This document shows, one piece after another, positions 1 to 7,533 of a stretch of DNA of 33,179 nt. The stretch lies in NCBI GenBank assembly GCA_026196795.1, contig JAPHUE010000160.1, positions 1 through 33,179 on the forward strand, written 5' to 3'. A program made the position numbers and the translations under genes. The notes below the pieces were generated by a model. That model searched no databases and was not told the origin of the DNA. It saw nothing but the letters and a program-made list of their open reading frames with translations. Within the stretch, counting starts at the first letter, position 1, and every line of letters begins with the position of its first letter. The DNA is from Sedimenticola sp. GTDB lineage: Bacteria; Pseudomonadota; Gammaproteobacteria; Chromatiales; Chromatiaceae.

Positions 1-1
1 C

Positions 2-790
2 GATATCACCGTATCTTCAATCGGTGATGCGAAGAGCCTGCGAGGCGGTACATTGTTGATGTCGCCGCTGAAAGGTGCCGATGGAAAGGTGTATGCCATT
101 GCTCAGGGTAATCTGGTGGTAGGTGGTTTGAGCGCATCAGGTGCTGATGGGTCAAGTATCACGATCAATATCCCCAGTGTTGGTCGTATTCCGAATGGTG
201 CGTCGGTAGAACGTACTGTCGCCTCCGGTTTTCATCAGGGTAACTTCCTTACACTGAACCTGCACGAAGGGGATTTTACTACGGCCAAACGGGTTGTGGA
301 TGCCATTAATACCGCGATAGGCCCTGGAATGGCTAAGGCCATCGACTCGACTTCTATACGGGTCAATTCCCCTTCTGATCCGGGCCAGCGTGTCACCTTT
401 GTTTCGCTGGTTGAGAATCTTCCTGTGAACCCGGGTGAAACGGCTGCCAAAGTAATTGTAAATTCACGCACCGGAACGGTGGTGATCAGTAACCAGGTTC
501 AAGTCTCCCCCGCAGCTGTTTCCCATGGCAGCCTGACTGTGACTATTAGTGAAAATACCGATGTTTCTCAGCCTGAGGCACTCTCCGGTGGCACAACCGC
601 AGTTGTGCCGCGTTCGGATCTCAATGTGGCTGAAGGGGGGAGCCGGATGTTCCTGTTTAATCCAGGCGTTTCACTTAATGAAGTAGTGCGTGCTGTCAAT
701 CAAGTGGGTGCTGCGCCATCTGATCTGGTGGCTATCCTGGAGGCATTGAAACAAGCGGGTGCACTGAAAGCGGAACTGGTTGTTATCTGA
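2..790 (+). CDS. flgI: Flagellar P-ring protein FlgI, 3' part
   Basis: FlgI forms the periplasmic P-ring, the bushing around the flagellar rod in the peptidoglycan layer. The reading frame is open from base 2 to the stop at 788-790, so the gene enters from outside the window and its N-terminal part and signal peptide are missing; 262 residues remain. The characteristic FlgI stretch with [15 protein letters not shown] followed by [15 protein letters not shown] is at the very start of the visible part. The C-terminal region, with [18 protein letters not shown] and [15 protein letters not shown], also matches the family. The stop codon overlaps the flgJ start (TGATG), a translational coupling typical of the flgIJ pair. 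Confidence 0.97.
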   Translation, partial: DITVSSIGDAKSLRGGTLLMSPLKGADGKVYAIAQGNLVVGGLSASGADGSSITINIPSVGRIPNGASVERTVASGFHQGNFLTLNLHEGDFTTAKRVVDAINTAIGPGMAKAIDSTSIRVNSPSDPGQRVTFVSLVENLPVNPGETAAKVIVNSRTGTVVISNQVQVSPAAVSHGSLTVTISENTDVSQPEALSGGTTAVVPRSDLNVAEGGSRMFLFNPGVSLNEVVRAVNQVGAAPSDLVAILEALKQAGALKAELVVI

Positions 791-1764
791 TGGATATGCC
801 TAACGCCTCAATCTACACCAGCATGGAAGGTTTGACTGCGCTTAAAGCGCGGGCATCAACCGATGCTAAAGGTTCGCTGGATGAGGTGGCGCGTCAGTTT
901 GAGTCCCTGTTTGTGCAGCAGATGTTGAAAAGCATGCGGCAGGCAGGTCTCGGTGAAGGATTGATGGACAATGATCAAAGTCTCTTTTATCGCGATATGT
1001 ACGATCAACAGCTCGCCATTCACCTCTCTGAGAGTGGTGGAATGGGATTGGCTGATGTGATCAAGCGGCAAATGGGTGGGGCAGAAACAGGTGAAGATGC
1101 CAAGGCAACGATACCTGTAAAATCAATTGAAGATTATCGGCGCATGGCCATGGCCATAAGGTTATACCAAGCACCGGACTCTAACGATCGTGTTGATGGG
1201 GCATCTGAAGTAGATGAAATGGCGTCAGTGGCTGAAAAAATTGATCAGCCTGATCCGACAGAGTGGAATGCAGAAGAATTTGTGGAAAAACTCCTGCCCT
1301 GGGCTACTGAGGCGGCCGGACTGCTTGGGTTAAAGCCTCAGGCGTTGATAGCTCAGGCAGCTCTTGAAACCGGTTGGGGGAAGCACCTGATTCGTACGTC
1401 AGATGGCAATCCAGCCAATAATCTGTTTGGTATAAAGGCCGATAAACGCTGGGATGGCGATCGGGTGAGTGTAAATACTCTGGAGTATGAGCAGGGAACA
1501 GCCGTTAAAAAGCGGGCCTATTTCCGATCCTACGACTCACTGCGTGACAGTTTTCATGATTATGTGGATTTTTTGCAATCCAACCCACGCTATGAGAAGG
1601 CGCTGGAATCAACGTCAGACAGTGCATCTTACTTCTCAGCATTACAACGCGCTGGTTACGCAACAGATCCAGAATATGCGAATAAAATCAATGCAGTAAT
1701 GAATGGTGCGGAGATGACCCGCGCCCTGGAGAAGCTCAAGCTTGAAGAGAATCAGCCGATATAA
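790..1764 (+). CDS. flgJ: Flagellar rod assembly protein / peptidoglycan hydrolase FlgJ
   Basis: FlgJ caps the growing rod and opens the peptidoglycan for it. The 324-residue product has both expected parts. An N-terminal rod-binding domain spans about residues 25-95, with FESLFVQQMLKSMR near residue 37. A C-terminal glucosaminidase-type hydrolase domain spans about 160-315, with the motif ALETGWGKH and E193 as the likely catalytic glutamate, followed by NNLFGIKA and a YVDFLQSNPRY stretch. The start ATG overlaps the flgI stop by one base, suggesting coupled translation. A 7-bp hairpin begins on the stop codon (1763-1778). The dual-domain form is the usual gammaproteobacterial one. No abnormality is seen. 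Confidence 0.96.
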   Translation: MDMPNASIYTSMEGLTALKARASTDAKGSLDEVARQFESLFVQQMLKSMRQAGLGEGLMDNDQSLFYRDMYDQQLAIHLSESGGMGLADVIKRQMGGAETGEDAKATIPVKSIEDYRRMAMAIRLYQAPDSNDRVDGASEVDEMASVAEKIDQPDPTEWNAEEFVEKLLPWATEAAGLLGLKPQALIAQAALETGWGKHLIRTSDGNPANNLFGIKADKRWDGDRVSVNTLEYEQGTAVKKRAYFRSYDSLRDSFHDYVDFLQSNPRYEKALESTSDSASYFSALQRAGYATDPEYANKINAVMNGAEMTRALEKLKLEENQPI

Positions 1765-1778
1765 CGCCCGAGGGCGTT
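1763..1778 (+). other. Short GC-rich hairpin at the end of flgJ
   Basis: AACGCCC pairs with GGGCGTT across a 2-base gap (effectively a 6-bp stem with a 4-base loop), beginning inside the flgJ stop codon. No T-run follows, so it is a weak terminator at best. It could instead protect the 3' end of a processed flgIJ message. Confidence 0.35.
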
Positions 1779-1832
1779 TGGTGAATTGATTTATCTGAGC
1801 TGGGAGAGCGACAAGACGATCAGGATAAAGAA

Positions 1833-3818
1833 ATGGCGGGCATACTTAATATAGGTACATCGGCACTGCTCTCGTTTCAGCGTTCGCTGACAACGACCGG
1901 GCATAATATTGCCAATTCGGATACCGAAGGGTACAGCCGGCAGCGTGTGAACCTTGCTACGCAGCCCCCACAATTAAGTGGTGTGGGTTATCTTGGTTCG
2001 GGCGTGAAAGTCGTAGAAATACAGCGAATGTACGATGACTTTGTCGCTACCCAGCTACGTTCTGCCCAGACAACGGCCTCTGAAATGGAGAACTATTTCA
2101 GTCATGCCAGTCGGGTGGATAATATCTTGGCTGATCCCAATATCGGTTTAGATCCGGCCATTCAGGACTTCTTTGATGCCATGCAGGTCATGGCGGATGA
2201 CCCGGCATCGATATCAACCCGTCAGGTCGTGTTGTCTGAAGGTGGAGCGATGGTAAATCGCTACCATGACCTCTATCGGCAATTCACCGATATGAATCAC
2301 CAGCTGAATCAGGAGATGAGTGATCTCTCCAGTGAGATCACCGGTCTTGCGCAATCTATTGCCCGAGTCAATCAGGGCATTATTGAAGCGACTGGTGCTG
2401 CGGGCGGGGGTACGCCCAATGATCTACTGGATCAGCGCGAGGTGCTATTGAGTGATCTCTCCAAGCTGGTCAATATCTCTGTAGTACCTCAGGATAATGG
2501 TGCATGGAATGTCTTTATAGGAAAAGGGCAAGCGCTGGTTATGGGGGGTGCCAATGCTACGCTCACTTCCGTGAATAGCAGCAGTGATCTCAGTCAACGT
2601 GATATCGCCTTCACCAACGTGTCAGGCACTCAGGTTATAACCGATCAATTATCAGGTGGTGAATTAAGTGGCTTGATAAACTTCCGTGAACAGATCCTGA
2701 AACCGGCCATGAATCAGCTGGGCTTAGTCGCCATTGGTATGACTGACCGGATTAACACACAGCACCAGCAGGGGTTGGATCTGGATAGCAGTTTTGGTGG
2801 TCAGATGTTCGCGCCACACAGCGTGAATGTTTTGGATAATGCCAACAATGCCAGTGCTGCGGTGGTAACGGCGAGCTTTGTAGATACAGGAAACCTGACG
2901 TCCAGTGATTATGAATTGCGCGCTACGACAGTGGCCAATCAGTTCACCATGACACGGCTCTCAGATGGCCAGGTGACAAATATTAATACAGGTGGTACTT
3001 ATCCTTATACCACGACAGAGATTGATGGTATCACCGTAAGTATTTCAGCTGCCGCTACGGCAGGTGACCGCTATCTGATTCAACCAACGCGCTATGCGGC
3101 TAATAATCTTACGCTGTCGATAACTGATCCACGCAAGCTTGCGGCTGCGGGTCCCATCAGGGCAGAGCAGTCTACCAATTCTGGAGGTGGACCTAACCAG
3201 GGAACAGGTGATATTACCCAGCCGGATTATAGTAATACTACCAATCTGCCATTGACTGGCCCCGCTACCATTACCTTGCAATGGGGTGCGACAGCCCATC
3301 TTGGTGGTCCCGGTTTTACCGTGACGGGTGGTCCCGGCGGTACGATTGCTTATGATCCAGCTACCCAGAGTAATGGTGCGACCTTCACCTTTGCGGCTTA
3401 TGGTGGCATGAGCTTTACCATGACGGGTGCACCTGCTGCCGGTGACCGTTTCATTATTGAGAACAACAGTGGGGGGGTCGGTGATAACCGCAATGCCCTC
3501 AAACTAGCTGACCTGCAGTCGATGGATACCATGTTAGGGCAGACTGGTGGTGGTCTGGAGACAGCTACCTTTCAGGAAACCTATAGCCAGCTGGTCTCTG
3601 ATGTGGGTTCCAAGACACATCAAGCTGAAGTCAACTTTAACGCTACCGACGGGTTGAGAGAGCGCCATCAGAATACGCTGCAATCAATCAGTGGTGTTAA
3701 CCTGGATGAAGAGGCGGCAAATCTGATCAAGTATCAGCAAGCCTATCAAGCGGCTGCACAGGTGATCTCTGTGGCGGGTACACTGTTTGATACGCTTATC
3801 GGTGCGGTCAGGAGGTAA
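1833..3818 (+). CDS. flgK: Flagellar hook-filament junction protein FlgK (HAP1)
   Basis: FlgK is the first junction protein between hook and filament. The 661-residue protein has the flagellar rod/hook N-terminal helix (ILNIGTSALLSFQRSL, then GHNIANSDTEGYSRQRV) and the C-terminal coiled-coil helix (SGVNLDEEAANLIKYQQAY followed by QAAAQVISVAGTLFDTLIGA). Both belong to the axial family and are used for export and helical packing. It is longer than enterobacterial FlgK (about 547 residues). The extra length lies in the middle, about residues 330-560, where two similar segments each end in AGDR[YF]+I (near residues 411 and 540) and look like repeated surface modules. AGGATAA lies upstream of the ATG. 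flgL follows after 2 bases, so the two are co-transcribed. Confidence 0.97.
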   Translation: MAGILNIGTSALLSFQRSLTTTGHNIANSDTEGYSRQRVNLATQPPQLSGVGYLGSGVKVVEIQRMYDDFVATQLRSAQTTASEMENYFSHASRVDNILADPNIGLDPAIQDFFDAMQVMADDPASISTRQVVLSEGGAMVNRYHDLYRQFTDMNHQLNQEMSDLSSEITGLAQSIARVNQGIIEATGAAGGGTPNDLLDQREVLLSDLSKLVNISVVPQDNGAWNVFIGKGQALVMGGANATLTSVNSSSDLSQRDIAFTNVSGTQVITDQLSGGELSGLINFREQILKPAMNQLGLVAIGMTDRINTQHQQGLDLDSSFGGQMFAPHSVNVLDNANNASAAVVTASFVDTGNLTSSDYELRATTVANQFTMTRLSDGQVTNINTGGTYPYTTTEIDGITVSISAAATAGDRYLIQPTRYAANNLTLSITDPRKLAAAGPIRAEQSTNSGGGPNQGTGDITQPDYSNTTNLPLTGPATITLQWGATAHLGGPGFTVTGGPGGTIAYDPATQSNGATFTFAAYGGMSFTMTGAPAAGDRFIIENNSGGVGDNRNALKLADLQSMDTMLGQTGGGLETATFQETYSQLVSDVGSKTHQAEVNFNATDGLRERHQNTLQSISGVNLDEEAANLIKYQQAYQAAAQVISVAGTLFDTLIGAVRR

Positions 3819-3820
3819 CT

Positions 3821-5044
3821 ATGATCCGTATATCCACCCAAATGATTACAGAGCGAAGCATCAGCTCGATGCTGAAGCAGCAGAGTGGTGTTAGTGATAC
3901 ACAATTGCAGCTTTCAACGGGTAGGCGTGTCTTGGTGCCCTCAGACGATCCGGCCAGTGCCTCGCGGGTAATGGGACTCAATGGAGCAGTGGATACCCTC
4001 TCCCAATACCAGGGTAATATTGATCGACTGACATCTCGGCTTGAGACAGAAGAGGGAGCGTTAACGGGTGCAACTAATCTGCTGCAGCGAGTCAAGGAGT
4101 TGACAATACAGGGCAATAATGACGTGCTCTCGCAGACAGACAGGGCGGCAATTGCATCAGAGATCAGGCAGTTAAGAAACCAAATCTTTTCCATGGCAAA
4201 TTCAAAAGATAGTGGTGGGGAGTACGTGTTTGCCGGTTATCAAAGCGGTACGCGTCCTTTCTCCTACAGTGCCGGTGTCTACACCTACAATGGTGACAGT
4301 GGGCAGCGGGAGTTGCAGATTGCCTCTGACCGTACAGTAGCCGATGGTGATAACGGTTTCGATACTTTCATGAATGTGGCAACAGGCCCCATTACAACGA
4401 TCAATACCCTCGCGCCGACGGATCCGGCGCCGGCTGCGATAACGGCGGGTGATATCACCATTGATGGGGGGAACGGAAATGGCCCTGTCAGCATTGGTGC
4501 CTTGCCGCTTGCGGCAAACCCAACAGATAGAACCACACAACTACTGAACGCTATTAATGCGACTTCCTATCAGACAGGTGTTTCAGCTGTTAATGCAACA
4601 GCGACAACACTCACGCTGACGGCGGTAGGAGGAACTGGGGTTACAGTGGCCATTGCAGGCACAGCGACAACGGCGAATACCGGTTTGTCTAATGCGACCA
4701 CGGCCCCGGTTACTTCTAAGCAGAGCATATTTGAGACGCTGGATCTGCTGGCCACTGAATTGGAGGCTGGGAATTCAGTTGATCGTTATATAACGGATGT
4801 GGGTCTGGCTCTGGATAATATTATTGAGATTCGTACCACCGTGGGTGGCAGGCTCAATGCCATCGAGGAGCAGCAGACGGTGAATGAGGATCTTAAATTG
4901 ATCCTTGAAACTCATCGCTCTAAAGAGCAGGATCTTGATTATGCTGAGGCTATTGCCCGTTTTGAGAGCCAGATGGTGGCGCTGCAGGCGGCACAGCAGG
5001 CCTATGTGAAGGTGAAGAGTCTCTCACTGTTTAATTATTTGTAG
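3821..5044 (+). CDS. flgL: Flagellar hook-filament junction protein FlgL (HAP3)
   Basis: FlgL is the second junction protein, sitting between FlgK and flagellin. The 407-residue product carries the flagellin-like N-terminal helix (RISTQMITERSISSML, then LSTGRRVLVPSDDPASA) and a matching C-terminal helix (YAEAIARFESQMVALQAA, ending in SLSLFNYL). It is longer than the E. coli protein (317 residues). The surplus lies around residues 190-300, with a threonine/alanine-rich insertion containing a pattern like the flagellin hook motif (TDRTTQLLNAINA). A strong GGAGG ribosome site inside the end of flgK precedes the ATG. The next gene is the separately promoted fliC. Confidence 0.96.
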   Translation: MIRISTQMITERSISSMLKQQSGVSDTQLQLSTGRRVLVPSDDPASASRVMGLNGAVDTLSQYQGNIDRLTSRLETEEGALTGATNLLQRVKELTIQGNNDVLSQTDRAAIASEIRQLRNQIFSMANSKDSGGEYVFAGYQSGTRPFSYSAGVYTYNGDSGQRELQIASDRTVADGDNGFDTFMNVATGPITTINTLAPTDPAPAAITAGDITIDGGNGNGPVSIGALPLAANPTDRTTQLLNAINATSYQTGVSAVNATATTLTLTAVGGTGVTVAIAGTATTANTGLSNATTAPVTSKQSIFETLDLLATELEAGNSVDRYITDVGLALDNIIEIRTTVGGRLNAIEEQQTVNEDLKLILETHRSKEQDLDYAEAIARFESQMVALQAAQQAYVKVKSLSLFNYL

Positions 5045-5261
5045 ATCGCAAGGGTTCAGAGCCAAACCTAATAAGGATGCAGCTGAAAAAGTGTAAGGTA
5101 CTGAGTGGGTTAACTTTGACTCTTAATTTATTAAACGCTCAATAGCTTAAGAATTAAGCGATTTATAATGGGCATTTTTAGATCGAAAGTATTGTTTTTT
5201 CAACGGGATACGTTGACTATGGAATTTGTAGTGGAGTTCTCATGTTTTTCGCAGTTTTTCT
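5045..5261 (+). other. Intergenic region flgL to fliC promoter
   Basis: This is the first part of a 355-bp gene-free gap. No ORF with coding character was recognised. It is AT-rich, with a small GCTTAA/TTAAGC hairpin (5145-5159, loop GAA). A perfect TATAAT lies at 5164-5169 but lacks a convincing -35 box, so it may be a second, weak sigma-70 start for fliC or chance. Confidence 0.4.
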
Positions 5262-5288
5262 TAAAGAATCAGTGAGGATGGCCGTTAC
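5262..5288 (+). promoter_or_regulatory. Sigma-28 (FliA) type promoter of fliC
   Basis: TAAA at 5262-5265 and GCCGTTAC at 5281-5288 are separated by exactly 15 bases. The known enterobacterial FliA consensus is TAAA-N15-GCCGATAA, so the -10 element matches 6 of 8 positions and the -35 core is perfect. Transcription would start near 5295 and leave a leader of about 105 bases before the flagellin ATG. This is the expected late-class flagellar control. Confidence 0.75.
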
Positions 5289-5299
5289 AGACATCGGAG

Positions 5300-5335
5300 G
5301 CGGTAAATACCAGATCACAGATCAGGTATATCCGC
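5300..5335 (+). promoter_or_regulatory. Long hairpin in the fliC 5' leader
   Basis: GCGG/CCGC, ATACC/GGTAT and GATC/GATC arms are nested around a 3-base loop (ACA), with one A/A mismatch and a small internal loop. This gives 13 pairs in all. It lies immediately downstream of the predicted transcription start. It could stabilise the abundant flagellin message or shape a binding site for a post-transcriptional regulator. Confidence 0.5.
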
Positions 5336-5371
5336 TAAAAATCAACCTGACCCCGAGGGCACCCAAAGCGG

Positions 5372-5395
5372 TAGCTAAAGGGGAATAAGGAGCTA
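5372..5395 (+). promoter_or_regulatory. fliC ribosome-binding-site hairpin with GGA motifs (candidate CsrA site)
   Basis: TAGCT (5372-5376) can pair with AGCTA (5391-5395). The 14-base loop holds GGGGA (GGA at 5382-5384), and the Shine-Dalgarno AGGAG (5388-5392) straddles loop and stem 7 bases before the ATG. GGA in a loop next to the ribosome site is the known signature of CsrA repression of flagellin mRNA. The stem is only 5 bp, so this is a candidate. The presence of fliW in the same window supports it indirectly. Confidence 0.4.
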
Positions 5396-5399
5396 GACA

Positions 5400-6902
5400 A
5401 TGCCACAGATTATCAATACAAATATTTCCTCTTTGACCGCTCAGCGGAATCTGAATAAATCACAAACCTCACTTGCCACTGCCATGCAACGCCTGTCATC
5501 AGGTATGCGTATTAATAGTGCAAAAGACGATGCGGCTGGACTCGCCATCGCCGAGCGTATGAGTTCTCAGATCCGTGGCCTGAACCAAGCCATTCGAAAT
5601 GCTAACGATGGTATTTCTCTTTCCCAGACTGCTGAGGGTGCCCTCGCTGAGTCTACTAACAACTTGCAGCGTATTCGTGAGCTGGCTGTTCAGGCAGCTA
5701 ACTCCACAAACAGTGACTCAGACCGTGCGGCACTTCAGGCAGAGGTTGCCCAGCGCCTTTCAGAGATTACGCGTGTGGGTAACCAGACTCAGTTCAATGG
5801 ACTCAATTTGCTGGATGGCTCTTTCACCAGCCAGGCGTTCCAGGTAGGTGCAAATGCGGGTCAGACTATCAGTATTGACTCAATTGTAGATGCGCGGGCG
5901 TCAGCACTGGGTAATAACATTCTGCAGAAAAATGGTACCGTCACAAACACGGTCGTAGGCGCTTCAGGTACCAACAATGGTATCGCGGCTGAGACTGACT
6001 TGACCGTATCAACCACGGATGCTTCAGGTTCTGTCTTGACCACATCTGCAATATCTTATGCACAACATTCAGGTGCTAATATCATCGCGGGCGCAATTGA
6101 TCGTGCCGGTTCAAGTGTAGATGTCAATGCAACAGCGACAAACAGCACAACCATTTCTGGTTTAAGTGCTGCTGGAACGATTACCTTTACCCTGAACTCC
6201 CAGACTGATGATGGGGATGGTACTTTTACTGCGGTAACGGGTGCGATTAGCGCCGTTATTTCAGATCAAAATGACCTGTCTGGTTTGGTTTCAGCCATTA
6301 ATGGTGTGCAGTCTTCCACCGGTATTACCGCTGAGTTCACGACGGCCGGCAGTAAGGGTTCAATAACCCTTAATACTACAGATGGTCGTAACATCGGTAT
6401 CACCACATTTGCAAATAGCACCGCTGGTAATGATTCAGTTGTATTTGGTGGAACCACATTAACTGAGGGTGGTACTGTCAGTGCAGTGAAAACAGGCACT
6501 ATCGAGTTGACCAGCCCACGTGGTCAAATAACGCTGGCCAATGCAGGTACTGATGCATTCCAGGCGGCGGGTAGCGTGAGTGCATTCTCTTCACTGGCTG
6601 CTGTTGATATTTCGACCTCTGCAGGTGCTCAATCTGCGCTCTCTGTGTTAGACGCTGCACTGGGTAGTATTAACTCAGCCCGAGCTGATCTCGGTGCATT
6701 CCAGAATCGTTTTGAATCAACGATTGCAAATCTTGCGGTGAGTTCTGAGAACTTGGCTGCTGCCCGCTCTCGTATTCAGGATGCGGATTTCGCAGCTGAA
6801 ACCGCAGCGATGACGCGTTCGCAAATTCTGCAGCAGGCGGGTATTGCAATGGTTTCACAAGCCAATGCACTACCGCAGAGCGTACTGTCACTGCTTCAGT
6901 AA
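5400..6902 (+). CDS. fliC: Flagellin
   Basis: This is the filament subunit, exported through the flagellar secretion channel. The 500-residue protein has intact conserved ends. The N-terminal D0/D1 has INTNISSLTAQRNLNKSQ, LSSGMRINSAKDDAAGLAIA and NDGISLSQTAEGALAE. The C-terminal D1/D0 has NRFESTIANLAVSSENLAAA and the terminal helix SQILQQAGIAMVSQANALPQ. The variable surface domain is about residues 165-400 and is rich in Thr, Ser, Ala and Gly with no cysteine, as usual. A strong AGGAG precedes the ATG. A sigma-28-type promoter and structured leader lie upstream, and flaG, fliD, fliS and a fliT-like gene follow. Only one flagellin copy is present here. Confidence 0.98.
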   Translation: MPQIINTNISSLTAQRNLNKSQTSLATAMQRLSSGMRINSAKDDAAGLAIAERMSSQIRGLNQAIRNANDGISLSQTAEGALAESTNNLQRIRELAVQAANSTNSDSDRAALQAEVAQRLSEITRVGNQTQFNGLNLLDGSFTSQAFQVGANAGQTISIDSIVDARASALGNNILQKNGTVTNTVVGASGTNNGIAAETDLTVSTTDASGSVLTTSAISYAQHSGANIIAGAIDRAGSSVDVNATATNSTTISGLSAAGTITFTLNSQTDDGDGTFTAVTGAISAVISDQNDLSGLVSAINGVQSSTGITAEFTTAGSKGSITLNTTDGRNIGITTFANSTAGNDSVVFGGTTLTEGGTVSAVKTGTIELTSPRGQITLANAGTDAFQAAGSVSAFSSLAAVDISTSAGAQSALSVLDAALGSINSARADLGAFQNRFESTIANLAVSSENLAAARSRIQDADFAAETAAMTRSQILQQAGIAMVSQANALPQSVLSLLQ

Positions 6903-6912
6903 GGGAATAAAT

Positions 6913-6947
6913 GCCAGGAAGACTGATTAATAATCTGTTTTCCTGGC
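6913..6947 (+). terminator. Hairpin after fliC (partial terminator or mRNA stabiliser)
   Basis: GCCAGGAA pairs with TTCCTGGC around a 19-base AT-rich loop, just after the fliC stop. No T-run follows the stem, so it is more likely a processing or stabilising element, or a leaky terminator that keeps fliC message more abundant than flaG. Confidence 0.45.
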
Positions 6948-6966
6948 TGACTGAATAGGTGGGAAT

Positions 6967-7398
6967 ATGATTAACGAGATCTCACAAAATACTGCAGGGA
7001 TACTCTCCTTGCAGTCCAAGGGGGGGTCGAGTAGTGTCAGTCGCACGCAAGAGCAGTCCGCAGTTGAGGCGTCAAACCTGCAGCAGTTGCCAAAGCAGGT
7101 TGAGAGCAAGGAGAACACCAAGCCACAATCTCAGGTAGTTAATGAGAAAGAGATTGAGGAGGCTGTGGATGATCTCAATCAGTATGCTCAGACAGTTCAG
7201 CGCCAACTGGAGTTTACGGTTGATAAGGACAGTGGCAAGACTATTATTAAGGTAGTCGACGCCAAGACTGGTGAAACTATTCGGGATATACCCCCAGAAG
7301 AAATTGTTAATATGCAGAAGCATTTGAAAGAAACCAGTGAGCGTATGTTTCATAAGGAAGGAACAGCTGTTTCACTGTTATTTCAGGGCAAAGCATAG
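6967..7398 (+). CDS. flaG: FlaG family flagellar protein
   Basis: FlaG-family proteins are encoded between flagellin and fliD in polar flagellates and are reported to influence filament length; the mechanism is not settled. The 143-residue product has a low-complexity N-terminal half (Ser/Gln/Lys-rich, residues 1-60). The compact conserved FlaG domain (about 60-140) contains LEFTVDKDSGKTIIKVVDAK and GETIRDIPPEEIVNMQKHL. GGTGGG precedes the ATG. A perfect 9-bp terminator hairpin lies shortly after the stop, separating it from fliD. No abnormality is seen. Confidence 0.9.
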   Translation: MINEISQNTAGILSLQSKGGSSSVSRTQEQSAVEASNLQQLPKQVESKENTKPQSQVVNEKEIEEAVDDLNQYAQTVQRQLEFTVDKDSGKTIIKVVDAKTGETIRDIPPEEIVNMQKHLKETSERMFHKEGTAVSLLFQGKA

Positions 7399-7407
7399 GA
7401 AGTAACT

Positions 7408-7437
7408 GGTCTGGCCACAGTAATGTGGCCAGATTTT
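7408..7437 (+). terminator. Rho-independent terminator after flaG
   Basis: TCTGGCCAC and GTGGCCAGA form a perfect 9-bp stem with a 6-base loop (AGTAAT), extended by two G-T pairs and followed by TTTT. It should end the fliC-flaG transcript, so fliD would need its own promoter or read-through. Confidence 0.8.
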
Positions 7438-7499
7438 AACTAATAACTGGATTGGGTCTGGACGGTCATTCCCTATTCAACTTGCGCTTCGGTTGTGTG

Positions 7500-7516
7500 C
7501 TTCTTGATAAAAGAAG
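7500..7516 (+). other. Small hairpin in the fliD leader
   Basis: CTTCTT pairs with AAGAAG around GATAA, ending about 17 bases before the fliD ATG and just upstream of its GGAGA ribosome site. It could modulate initiation; its function is unknown. Confidence 0.3.
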
Positions 7517-7533
7517 TGTAATAGGAGAGTCAA

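Noticed and set aside
7072-7353. A 93-codon minus-strand frame inside flaG
   Set aside because: It is antisense to a good FlaG gene with no own ribosome site; treated as a shadow.
7484-7510. Possible sigma-28 promoter for fliD around CTTGATAA
   Set aside because: The -10-like part matches only 5 of 8 bases and the -35 position reads GCGC, so there is no TAAA.
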